In this document: positions 1 through 5,554 of the stretch, one piece after another
How positions within the stretch are numbered: the stretch's first letter is position 1
Layout of the letters: each line of letters starts with the position of its first letter
Source of the DNA: Acidobacteriota bacterium
GTDB lineage: Bacteria; Acidobacteriota; Terriglobia; Terriglobales; Acidobacteriaceae
Assembly (NCBI GenBank): GCA_021801945.1
Contig: JAKABE010000220.1
Coordinates: forward strand, 1-6,028
Length of the DNA stretch: 6,028 nt
Direction of reading: 5' to 3'
Position numbers and translations under genes: made by a program
The notes under the pieces: generated by a model
Told to the model about the DNA's origin: nothing
Database searches by the model: none
Seen by the model: only the letters and a program-made list of their open reading frames with translations

Positions 1-329
1 ACAGCGACCTTAATGCTGCGCGGCAGGGCTGTGCTGGGTCCCGTGGTCTCATCCACGGAGATGTTGACGGCGGAGTGGCCACGGGCCACCATGTTCCAGT
101 GCCGGAGGGAACCGAAGCCTGTCCGGACGGCACGGTCGCGCACCAACTCGGCGTAGATGCCGCCGTCGTACGAGTGGTTGATCTCCTCGGTCATGAGCCC
201 GTACAACATGGGGCTGACCTTGGCGGTGACGTGGTTTACCTGCACGGTGAGCGAGGGTGACTGCGCTTGCAGGCTGAATGGCAGAGCGAGAAGAGCGGCA
301 AGAGCGAGAAGCAGAGACGGTTTCTTCAT
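1..329 (-). CDS. Alpha-L-arabinofuranosidase-like GH51 protein, N-terminal fragment
   Basis: This is the first 109 residues of a secreted protein that runs off the left edge. Residues 1-23 form a clear signal peptide: MKK, a leucine/alanine-rich core, then an S-L-Q-A-Q cleavage region. Residues 41-68 read MLYGLMTEEINHSYDGG followed by IYAELVRDRAV. This matches the conserved N-terminal block of GH51 alpha-L-arabinofuranosidases, normally 'YG-x-F-x-EDIN-x-x-x-DGGLYAEL-x-x-NR'. Family enzymes hydrolyse terminal alpha-L-arabinofuranosyl groups from arabinan and arabinoxylan. The signal peptide puts this one in the periplasm or outside the cell. The catalytic glutamates lie in the missing part, so activity cannot be judged. 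The ATG at 327-329 is 16 nt after the sugar-kinase stop. An AGGAG at 343-347 overlaps that stop, which suggests co-transcription and possibly coupled translation. The family call is from memory of the motif, and a related carbohydrate-active family with the same N-terminal block is possible. Confidence 0.82.
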   Translation of the reverse strand, partial: MKKPSLLLALAALLALPFSLQAQSPSLTVQVNHVTAKVSPMLYGLMTEEINHSYDGGIYAELVRDRAVRTGFGSLRHWNMVARGHSAVNISVDETTGPSTALPRSIKVA

Positions 330-342
330 GATCACAACAAGA

Positions 343-347
343 CTCCT
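343..347 (-). promoter_or_regulatory. Ribosome binding site of the GH51-like gene, inside the kinase stop
   Basis: On the minus strand AGGAG shares two bases with the TAG stop (346-348) of the upstream kinase and lies 13 nt before the ATG at 329. The spacing is a little long, but no better Shine-Dalgarno exists in the 16-nt gap. The arrangement suggests that ribosomes finishing the kinase help to initiate the next gene. Confidence 0.5.
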
Positions 348-1356
348 ATCCTTCGATTGCCGCAGCGATAGCCCCGCGCACGGCTTCGGGCAAGGCGGGC
401 ATTGCGCCCGGCTGCGAGGCCACCCAGCCGCCCCAGCGGTTGCCGGCCTCGTTGAGCGTGGCCAGGTCCGCACCACGCAGCATGTAGTGGGTGATAGCCG
501 CGGTAAACGCATCCCCGGCGCCGATGCGGTCGGCTACCTTGACGGGAAATCCGGCGTGCTCGTCCCACTCTTCGCGCGTTACCAGCAGGCTACCGCCGTG
601 GCCGCGCGTGATGGCCACCATCTTGAGCCTGGGAAACGTCTCCAGCAGCCGTTCCGCGCTCCTGCGCAACCCGTTGGTTGGAGGAGGCAGATTGATCTCG
701 GCCAGCCAGGGCCGGTTCGGCGCCGATTCCCATTCTACGGGCATTGCCAGCAGCGCGAGGACTTGGGGCGCTTCCTGCGCGTTCATTTTGATCACCGTTG
801 CCAGTTCCAGCGATGCCTGGATCACCTCTCTGGAGTAGAAGGGCGGTCTCAAATTGACGTCGAAGACCCGGATGCAGCTTGCCGGGGCCTGCGCTGCCAG
901 AGACTGGATGGTCTGGCGCGAGTTCGGGCCGCGCTGAGCGAGGGAACCGAAGCAGATGGCGTCGGCCTGCCCCGCCAGTTGCAGCCACCCGTCGGTCAGG
1001 TCCAGAAAATCCCACGCGGCTGGGTGATGGATTGTATAGTGTGGCTCGTCGTTCGCAAAACTCACGGTGACGCGACCGGTTTCGTGGGTGGGGTCCACTT
1101 GCAGGAAGCGGGTATCCACCGGCAACGGGTCCAGCGTGCCGACGGCCATCCGGCCCAGCTCATCGTGTCCGATGCGGCTGAGAATTGTTGCACGATTGCC
1201 CAACTGGCCGGCCATGACCGCAAAGTTAGCCGGTGCGCCGCCGAGCAACGCTCTTTGCGAGCCGCCTTGGAGCGGAACGCTGCCCGAAGGTCGTCCCGCG
1301 GGCAATATATCCCACAGCAGCTCTCCGACTCCCAAGATCAGATGAGATTCCGTCAA
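346..1356 (-). CDS. PfkB-family carbohydrate kinase (fructokinase-like)
   Basis: This is a 336-residue cytoplasmic sugar kinase of the PfkB/ribokinase family, of normal length. The N-terminus (ILGVGELLWDILP), the LGGAPANFAV block, and LGNRATILSRIGHDELGR are the sugar-binding half typical of fructokinase-like members. The C-terminal signature DRIGAGDAF holds the catalytic base Asp at about residue 282. The TTG start at 1354-1356 is chosen for two reasons: AAGGGAG lies 7 nt upstream, and homology begins right after it. The same frame stays open to an ATG at 1518, but those extra 54 residues are low-complexity and unlike the family. Family members phosphorylate fructose, ribose, 2-keto-3-deoxygluconate or similar sugars with ATP; the exact substrate cannot be read from the sequence. 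The gene immediately precedes the GH51-like gene, suggesting a shared sugar-catabolic role. The loop before LGGAP is slightly longer than usual. Confidence 0.9.
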   Translation of the reverse strand: MTESHLILGVGELLWDILPAGRPSGSVPLQGGSQRALLGGAPANFAVMAGQLGNRATILSRIGHDELGRMAVGTLDPLPVDTRFLQVDPTHETGRVTVSFANDEPHYTIHHPAAWDFLDLTDGWLQLAGQADAICFGSLAQRGPNSRQTIQSLAAQAPASCIRVFDVNLRPPFYSREVIQASLELATVIKMNAQEAPQVLALLAMPVEWESAPNRPWLAEINLPPPTNGLRRSAERLLETFPRLKMVAITRGHGGSLLVTREEWDEHAGFPVKVADRIGAGDAFTAAITHYMLRGADLATLNEAGNRWGGWVASQPGAMPALPEAVRGAIAAAIEG

Positions 1357-1424
1357 CGCCGCGCTCCCTTGGGCGGTTGCTTTGCGATCTTCCGCAGCTT
1401 CGCCAGCCCGCCGCGTGCTTTCAC
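1353..1424 (-). CDS. Possible micro-ORF or gene remnant overlapping the kinase start
   Basis: In the frame shifted against the kinase, codons stay open from 1481 to a TGA at 1353-1355. The TGA overlaps the kinase start as TTGA, the kind of overlap seen in coupled genes. The 42 open codons are basic (LVGQRNPDTGEVKARGG, then LAKLRKIAKQPPKGARR) and show stronger G/C bias at third positions than the same bases read in the kinase frame, which favours real coding. The start is unclear. The only GTG is at 1422-1424 (23 residues) and lacks a Shine-Dalgarno. A TTG at 1483-1485 would need a one-base frameshift near the A-run at about 1458-1461. I recognise no family. It could be a small basic protein, the tail of a decayed or frameshifted gene, or chance. 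Confidence 0.3.
   Translation of the reverse strand: MKARGGLAKLRKIAKQPPKGARR
1364..1370 (-). promoter_or_regulatory. Strong Shine-Dalgarno fixing the TTG start of the kinase
   Basis: AAGGGAG on the minus strand ends 7 nt before the TTG at 1356. It is the best-spaced ribosome binding site in the window, and it decides between the TTG start and the in-frame ATG at 1518. Confidence 0.7.
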
Positions 1425-1512
1425 CTCGCCCGTGTCCGGGTTCCGCTGTCCTACCAGCTTTTCCGTTTGCCCCTGGTTTCGTCAATCGCGGAGCAGGGAA
1501 ATACGCTGGCAA

Positions 1513-1543
1513 GGGCAAAGGCAGCTAAAAGCTGCCTTTGCCC
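1513..1543 (-). terminator. Perfect 14-bp hairpin at the methyltransferase stop codon
   Basis: Bases 1513-1526 and 1530-1543 are exact inverted repeats (arm GGGCAAAGGCAGCT) around a 3-nt loop. On the minus strand the TAG stop of the methyltransferase begins in the loop, so one arm encodes the last residues. Neither strand has a T-run after the stem, so this is not a textbook intrinsic terminator. It may act as a factor-assisted terminator, an mRNA 3'-end stabiliser, or a barrier between the methyltransferase and the kinase operon. The hairpin itself is certain; its role is inferred. Confidence 0.5.
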
Positions 1544-2307
1544 GCCCAGCGGTAGATCGAGCAGTCTTCCCAGCCCGTAGCGGCGTACTCGGCGCCCGGC
1601 TGGTTGCTCAGAATCCTGCGGTCGGCTACAGTGTCGGCGTGTGAGCGCCGAATCGGCCCCAAAAACAGCCGCCTGAAGCCGGCTTGCTTTTCCAGCACGC
1701 GTTCTTGCTCGTTGTTCACGTAGAGAATGTCCACTTGGCCCTCGCGCGCGGTCAGGTACCGGCTCCAGTGTTTGAGCATCCGCCGTAAAACCGGGGCGCC
1801 AAACGGATTGAACAGGAAGACAACGCACGGCCCTGCAGGCAAGTGAAAATCCGCAACATCTCCGCACACGATGCGCATAGGTGCGCACGCCCGTCCCGCA
1901 GCCCGCCAAAGGGCCACGTTTTTGCGGGCGATGCGCGCCAGCGTGGGATGCAGCTCTACGCCGATGACGGCCCGGAAAGGAAACTCGGCGGCCAGTAGCA
2001 CGGCCCGGCCCATCCCCGATCCCATGTCAACGAAAGTAAATTCATCGATCGGCGCCACAGGCTGGCACCTTCGCCATCGCACCAGGAGGGCTTGGAACAC
2101 CGAGGGGGCGACCGCGTAGTAGGCCGTCGCATGACGGTCGTGTACATGGCCCAGGGCTAGGTGCCTCCCCGCCACTAGTCCGCTGGTGCGTACGCCGAAC
2201 TCCAGGTCGAAGGGGTGGAGAATAAGCCCGTCTTTTGCCGCCAGCCCAGGCAAGAGACGCGACGGCTCACGCTTTTTGGAGGGCATTGTTAACGTCCGGC
2301 CGTCCAC
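1525..2307 (-). CDS. Class I SAM-dependent methyltransferase
   Basis: The 260-residue protein has a Rossmann-type SAM-binding core. Motif I is TFVDMGSGMGR at residues 91-101, and the acidic residue that would bind the SAM ribose is E119 in IGVELHP. D150 in CGDVADF is the probable adenine-binding position, and FLFNPFG at 164-170 occupies the catalytic motif IV place. About 85 residues come before motif I, including DRHATAYYAV, a pattern I associate with small uncharacterised bacterial methyltransferases. The substrate is unknown; DOT1-like or small-molecule methyltransferases share this layout. There is no signal peptide or membrane segment, so it is cytoplasmic. The GTG start at 2307 has a weak AAGG 8 nt upstream, and an ATG at 2284-2286 (residue 8) is an equal alternative. 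It lies 118 nt after the DUF1634 gene and may have its own promoter. Confidence 0.85.
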   Translation of the reverse strand: MDGRTLTMPSKKREPSRLLPGLAAKDGLILHPFDLEFGVRTSGLVAGRHLALGHVHDRHATAYYAVAPSVFQALLVRWRRCQPVAPIDEFTFVDMGSGMGRAVLLAAEFPFRAVIGVELHPTLARIARKNVALWRAAGRACAPMRIVCGDVADFHLPAGPCVVFLFNPFGAPVLRRMLKHWSRYLTAREGQVDILYVNNEQERVLEKQAGFRRLFLGPIRRSHADTVADRRILSNQPGAEYAATGWEDCSIYRWAGKGSF

Positions 2308-2425
2308 GTTGGAACCTTAGCACAAGAGCCGGATGCGCAGTGTGATGGGCAGAACTTATCTTTTGCTATCTCTCAAATGGAGGCGAAGAGGGGTTGCGGG
2401 CGTGCTGAGCGCTCGGGCTCGTTGC
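2308..2425. other. Intergenic gap before the methyltransferase
   Basis: This 118-nt non-coding gap lies between the DUF1634 stop and the methyltransferase start. On the minus strand it holds an A-rich stretch (around 2350-2372) with TTGAGA but no convincing -10 at the right distance. There is a short imperfect repeat just after the DUF1634 stop (TGAGC and GCTCA). No terminator or promoter can be called firmly. Confidence 0.4.
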
Positions 2426-2791
2426 TCACGAAGCGTGCACGAGGCTGAAGAGCAGCACCGCAAGAACGATCGAGCTGACCACGACGTAGAGCCGGTCGCG
2501 TTCCAGAGCAAAGCCTACGATGGCCATCACCACGCGCGCCACCGGTGTGGCGATCAGCAGCACCAGGCCCAGTTGCATCAGGCCCCTGCTATCCAAGTGG
2601 AAAGCCGACTTAAAAATGCCCGGCAGGGTCCGGATATCCTGCCCACCGGCGATGAAGGTGTGATAGTTGACCATCTGGGAGTGGTCCTGGATGAGAAACA
2701 AAACACCCCCGGCAAAGACAACCACCGCCGCCAGCAACACACCGGCGCGCAGCAGGTGGCCGATAATATTTTCCAGACGAGTATCATCCAT
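2426..2791 (-). CDS. DUF1634 family small membrane protein
   Basis: This is a 121-residue integral membrane protein with about three transmembrane segments: residues 14-34, 72-95 and 101-119. The segment RGLMQLGLVLLIATPVARVV, followed by LERDRLYVVVSSIVLAVLL, matches the DUF1634 family pattern as I remember it, and the length is normal. The family has no established biochemical function. It is often encoded next to TauE/SafE permeases, as here: its ATG is 5 nt after the TauE-like stop, and its AAGAGG ribosome binding site (2803-2808) lies within the permease's last codons. The tight spacing implies one transcript, and that it is an accessory or partner subunit of the transporter is an inference. 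The loop between the first two membrane segments (residues 36-68) is the only sizeable soluble part. Confidence 0.85.
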   Translation of the reverse strand: MDDTRLENIIGHLLRAGVLLAAVVVFAGGVLFLIQDHSQMVNYHTFIAGGQDIRTLPGIFKSAFHLDSRGLMQLGLVLLIATPVARVVMAIVGFALERDRLYVVVSSIVLAVLLFSLVHAS

Positions 2792-2796
2792 TTTCG

Positions 2797-3636
2797 CTAA
2801 ATCCTCTTCATCAGCCCATTGACGATCATTTCGATCGCCAGGATCAGAATCACCGAGGCGAAGACCCAGCGCAAGGTGCGCACGTGCGCGTGCACCAGCA
2901 CCTTGGTTCCCAGCAGCGCCCCGCCCAGCACGCCGAGCATCACCGGCATGGCTACACTGGGATGAATGTAGCCGCGGCTGAGGTAAACGCCGGCGCTGGC
3001 CGCGGCGGTGACGCCAATCATGAAGTTGCTGGTGGTGGTGGAGACCTTGAAGGGGATCTTCATGGCCTGGTCCATGGCGATGACCTTGACGGCACCCGAG
3101 CCGATGCCGAGGAGTCCTGAGAGCGCGCCCGCACCAAACATGAGGCTGAATCCGGCAGGGACATTGCGCACTCCGTATTCCTTGCGCTTTCCTTCCAGTG
3201 GATAGTCGCCAGCGAGCCGCAGCCGCCGGGCCAAGCGATCGGACTCCACAAGCAATCCCGTGTCGGGCGAGGCGTTCACCACCGATTGATAAGCAGACTG
3301 GATGAGTACCAGCCCGAAGATGATGGCGATGATGTGGGTGCTGGAATAGGCGGCGATGTAGGCGCCAAAGACGGCGCCGATTGTTGTGGCGATCTCTAGC
3401 AACATGCCGATGCGTATGTTCGAGAAGCCCTCTTTGACGTAAGCCGCAGCCGCGCCGGAAGAAGTCGCGATCACCGAAACCAGCGATGCGCCGATGGCGT
3501 ATTTAATGTCTACGCCCAGCGCCAGGGTGAGGACGGGCACAACTACGACTCCGCCGCCCAGTCCGGTTAACGCGCCCAGGAAGCCAGCTAGAGTTGAGAT
3601 GATCCAGACCACAAATGTGAATGTTAGAGCCGTCAT
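2797..3636 (-). CDS. TauE/SafE-family (DUF81) membrane transporter
   Basis: This 279-residue polytopic membrane protein has the two-fold repeat of the TauE/SafE superfamily. The first half contains GFLGALTGLGGGVVVVPVL (residues 18-36), and the second has the corresponding LSGLLGIGSGAVKV (172-184). Members are proposed to export or import sulfite, sulfoacetate, taurine-derived or other organic anions; the substrate here is unknown. A hydrophilic loop at residues 121-160 links the halves, as is usual. The ATG at 3634-3636 is preceded in frame by a stop two codons upstream, so it is the earliest start. No Shine-Dalgarno is visible before it, so initiation may rely on an unstructured AT-rich leader. 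It heads a two-gene unit with DUF1634. No sulfur-metabolism gene is nearby to hint at the substrate. Confidence 0.9.
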   Translation of the reverse strand: MTALTFTFVVWIISTLAGFLGALTGLGGGVVVVPVLTLALGVDIKYAIGASLVSVIATSSGAAAAYVKEGFSNIRIGMLLEIATTIGAVFGAYIAAYSSTHIIAIIFGLVLIQSAYQSVVNASPDTGLLVESDRLARRLRLAGDYPLEGKRKEYGVRNVPAGFSLMFGAGALSGLLGIGSGAVKVIAMDQAMKIPFKVSTTTSNFMIGVTAAASAGVYLSRGYIHPSVAMPVMLGVLGGALLGTKVLVHAHVRTLRWVFASVILILAIEMIVNGLMKRI

Positions 3637-3666
3637 GTAATCAATCAGGTCGTCAATGAATGTTCA

Positions 3667-3672
3667 AGTATA
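3667..3672 (-). promoter_or_regulatory. Candidate -10 element for the TauE-like transporter
   Basis: TATACT on the minus strand matches the sigma-70 -10 consensus at five of six positions and would start transcription about 24 nt before the transporter ATG. No recognisable -35 hexamer lies 16-18 nt upstream, so the call rests on one element. It sits inside the palindrome CAAGT-ATA-ACTTG (3665-3677), where a repressor could overlap it. Confidence 0.35.
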
Positions 3673-3920
3673 ACTTGCCGGCGTAGGCAGCCGCAGTGAC
3701 ATGGTCGGCGTTTCCGGCAGGGCGGGAGAGCAACTGGATCAAGTCCCCGCCTGAGGTGTGCTTGCGACGCGGCTATCGATTCTTCCTTGGCCGTCCGATT
3801 CCGTTCCCGCCTTACGCAGGGGTGTCATCGCAAGAACCTTGGGATTCGCGAGTTCTCCCATCCCGTGACAGGCTGCTCCGGTTCGCGATACCTTTAAAGT
3901 GTGCATATTTTGTGCATGCG

Positions 3921-3926
3921 AAGGAG
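3921..3926 (+). promoter_or_regulatory. Ribosome binding site for ilvE
   Basis: AAGGAG lies 13 nt before the ATG at 3940. It favours that start over the in-frame ATG at 3916 and GTG at 3901, both of which lack an upstream Shine-Dalgarno and would translate through this site. Confidence 0.6.
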
Positions 3927-3939
3927 CAATTCAACCCTC

Positions 3940-4881
3940 ATGCCCATTCAAACCACCTCCAATATTTGGCACAACGGCAACCTCATCCCCTGGGAAAAGG
4001 CCACCATTCATGTGCTGAGCCATGTGATTCATTACGGTTCCAGCGTCTTTGAGGGCATTCGCTGCTACGGTCAGCCGCAGGGCTCGGCCGTGTTCCGGCT
4101 GCCGGAACACATGCAAAGGTTGCTTGACTCGGCCAAGATCTATCGCATGGAGCTCCCGTTCTCGCTTGAAGAACTGTGCGCCGGCGTGGTGGATTTGATT
4201 GAGGCCAACGGCGTAACGCCGTGCTACATCCGGCCCATCGTCTTGCGCGGTTACGGGGAGATCGGCGTGAACCCCAAGGGTGCGCCGATTGAGGTCTACA
4301 TCGCCAACTTCCCGTGGGGTAAGTACATCGCCGGCAACGAAGGCGCGGATGTGTGCGTTTCCAGTTGGAACCGGTTGGCGCCCAACACCATGCCCGCGCT
4401 TGCCAAGGCCGGCGCCAATTACATGAACTCCCAGCTTATCCGCATGGAAGCCGAGGTGAACGGCTACGTCGAGGGAATCGCTCTGGACGTGAACGGCCTG
4501 GTGAGCGAGGGCTCGGGAGAGAACCTCTTCATCGTCCGCAACGGCGTGATCTACACCCCACCGCTTGCTAACTCGGCGCTCTCTGGCATCACCCGCGACA
4601 GTGTACTCACCCTGGCGCGGCACCTGGGCCTGACGGTCATCGAGCAGGCCATCCCGCGGGAGATGCTCTACATCGCCGACGAGGTATTCTTCAGCGGTAC
4701 CGCGGCTGAGGTCTCACCCATCCGCTCCATTGACCGCATCATGATCGGCGACGGCAAGCCCGGCGAAATAACCCGGAAGATCGGGGATGAGTTTTTCGGC
4801 ATCGCCAACGGTCTCAAGCCCGACCGTTGGGGCTGGCTGACGCCGGTGAAGGTGAACGCATCGGAACCGGTGACGGCCTAA
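3940..4881 (+). CDS. ilvE: Branched-chain amino acid aminotransferase
   Basis: This 313-residue PLP-dependent fold-type IV aminotransferase has the usual length for IlvE. It catalyses the last step of valine, leucine and isoleucine synthesis, and the first step of their breakdown, using glutamate/2-oxoglutarate in the cytoplasm. Visible hallmarks are the substrate-side HYGSSVFEGIRCY (residues 31-43), the block SSWNRLAPNTMPALAKAGANY with the PLP-binding lysine K156, and EGIALDVNGLVSEGSGENLF (178-197) with E190, which should contact the pyridine nitrogen. SGITRDSV and DEVFFSGTAAEVSPIRSID bind the cofactor phosphate and complete the site. The C-terminal DRWGWLTPV matches E. coli-type IlvE closely. 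The start at 3940 is chosen from the AAGGAG and homology. It is monocistronic: the upstream unit is divergent and the downstream gene convergent. The sequence shows no attenuator. D-amino acid or 4-amino-4-deoxychorismate lyase relatives are unlikely given these motifs. Confidence 0.97.
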   Translation: MPIQTTSNIWHNGNLIPWEKATIHVLSHVIHYGSSVFEGIRCYGQPQGSAVFRLPEHMQRLLDSAKIYRMELPFSLEELCAGVVDLIEANGVTPCYIRPIVLRGYGEIGVNPKGAPIEVYIANFPWGKYIAGNEGADVCVSSWNRLAPNTMPALAKAGANYMNSQLIRMEAEVNGYVEGIALDVNGLVSEGSGENLFIVRNGVIYTPPLANSALSGITRDSVLTLARHLGLTVIEQAIPREMLYIADEVFFSGTAAEVSPIRSIDRIMIGDGKPGEITRKIGDEFFGIANGLKPDRWGWLTPVKVNASEPVTA

Positions 4882-4924
4882 TTGCAGATTCAACTGCCCA
4901 ACTCTCCGTCCGAATGCATCGAGG

Positions 4925-4948
4925 GCCCTCCTGTAAGTTTCGGAGGGC
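4925..4948 (+). terminator. Hairpin between convergent ilvE and cytochrome genes
   Basis: GCCCTCC (4925-4931) pairs exactly with GGAGGGC (4942-4948) around a 10-nt loop, 44 nt past the ilvE stop and 11 nt past the stop of the opposing cytochrome gene. On the plus strand it is followed by TTCTCC, a poor T-tract, so it is at best a weak intrinsic terminator. Its position between two convergent genes suggests use from both sides. Confidence 0.5.
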
Positions 4949-4958
4949 TTCTCCACGA

Positions 4959-5513
4959 CTAGTAATTTTCAGGCTCGCGCAACGATGCCAGGTAGGCTAC
5001 CAGATCGTCAATACGTGCGCTCGAGAGCGTGTCTTGATAGGACGGCATGGGAGGCGGGTCCACAAAGTGGCCGTCTCGAACCTGGGCGCGGGAAAACGCC
5101 ACCAGGTGGCCGCCGGCATCCAACATTTGCAGGCTGAATGGACCCTGATTGAGAAGCTTCCCGCGGACGGTTTTGCCGCTGCGAGTCACGATCTCATAGA
5201 GACGATTTTGTGGCTCGACCTTTTGCGGTGGGTTCTGCAACCATTGCCGAAGGCGATCTGAAGTAAGTTGCGCGCCAATGTTGCTCAGGTTTGGACCCAG
5301 GACCGAACCCAAGGCGCCGGCTTGGTGGCAGGAAAGACACTTTCCCGATCCATCGAAGATCGCCTTTCCCGCTGCCGGATTGCCAGGAATTGAAGCGGAA
5401 GTGGAAGAACTCGTGGACGTAGGCCCGGAGGGGCCAGTCTGTCCCAATCCCACAGTAGCCGTGGCCAGGAGCGCAGTCAGAAGTAGGTATCGCGCTAATG
5501 TTTGTTCTCGCAC
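4959..5513 (-). CDS. Secreted mono-heme cytochrome c with a beta-rich insert
   Basis: The 184-residue protein starts with a signal peptide (about residues 1-24) and a Ser/Thr-rich linker (27-42), so it acts outside the cytoplasmic membrane. One heme c site is present, CLSCH at residues 59-63, preceded by GKAIFDGSGK. GPNLSNIG follows at 73-80. The probable distal ligand is M156 in PPPMPSY, and the final helix is IDDLVAYLASL. Between the heme site and the methionine, residues 104-145 (YEIVTRSGKTVRGKLL and onward) form an insert like that of the 'putative heme-binding domain' cytochromes seen in planctomycetes and acidobacteria. The GTG start at 5513 has GAGGAG 8 nt upstream. The gene follows a PQQ-dependent dehydrogenase C-terminus by 41 nt, so it probably accepts electrons from that enzyme and passes them to the respiratory chain. 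The partner role is inferred from proximity. Confidence 0.9.
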   Translation of the reverse strand: MREQTLARYLLLTALLATATVGLGQTGPSGPTSTSSSTSASIPGNPAAGKAIFDGSGKCLSCHQAGALGSVLGPNLSNIGAQLTSDRLRQWLQNPPQKVEPQNRLYEIVTRSGKTVRGKLLNQGPFSLQMLDAGGHLVAFSRAQVRDGHFVDPPPMPSYQDTLSSARIDDLVAYLASLREPENY

Positions 5514-5521
5514 TTTGATGA

Positions 5522-5527
5522 CTCCTC
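5522..5527 (-). promoter_or_regulatory. Ribosome binding site fixing the GTG start of the cytochrome
   Basis: GAGGAG on the minus strand lies 8 nt before the GTG at 5511-5513 and has no competing ATG nearby. It supports the non-ATG start and the full-length signal peptide. Confidence 0.7.
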
Positions 5528-5554
5528 GCGTGAATTGGTCGGGTTGACCGCTGT

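Larger units (their letters stand above)
3637..3939. other. Divergent intergenic region between the transporter unit and ilvE
   Basis: These 303 nt hold the promoters of both diverging units. On the minus side, a TATACT and a 13-nt palindrome lie near 3665-3677. On the plus side there are a GTGACA at 3865-3870 with only weak -10 candidates after it, two TTCGCGA copies (3845-3851, 3882-3888), and two TGTGCAT copies 11 nt apart (3900-3906, 3911-3917). A GC stem (GGCGGG/CCCGCC) spans about 3721-3751. I see no T-box, no leader peptide rich in branched-chain codons, no riboswitch I recognise, and no convincing gene; the open frame on the plus strand here lacks coding character. Confidence 0.5.

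Noticed and set aside
157..1644. A 495-codon open frame on the plus strand
   Set aside because: It is antisense to the GH51-like gene, the kinase and the methyltransferase end; its translation is arginine-rich, with no recognisable domain, a typical shadow of GC-rich coding DNA.
2333..2800. A 155-codon open frame on the plus strand
   Set aside because: It is antisense to DUF1634, rich in His, Gln and Asp with no membrane or domain pattern, whereas the minus frame gives a clear family match.
3865..3893. A sigma-70 promoter for ilvE from GTGACA
   Set aside because: The -35 is good, but only three-of-six -10 matches exist at 16-18 nt spacing, too weak to list as a promoter.
3696..4052. A 118-codon plus-strand frame between the transporter and ilvE
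   Set aside because: It runs out of frame into ilvE, has no ribosome binding site, and its translation has no domain; the region is better explained as promoter DNA.
3931..4623. A 230-codon open frame on the minus strand
   Set aside because: It is antisense to ilvE, whose motifs are unmistakable, and its own translation has no recognisable motif.
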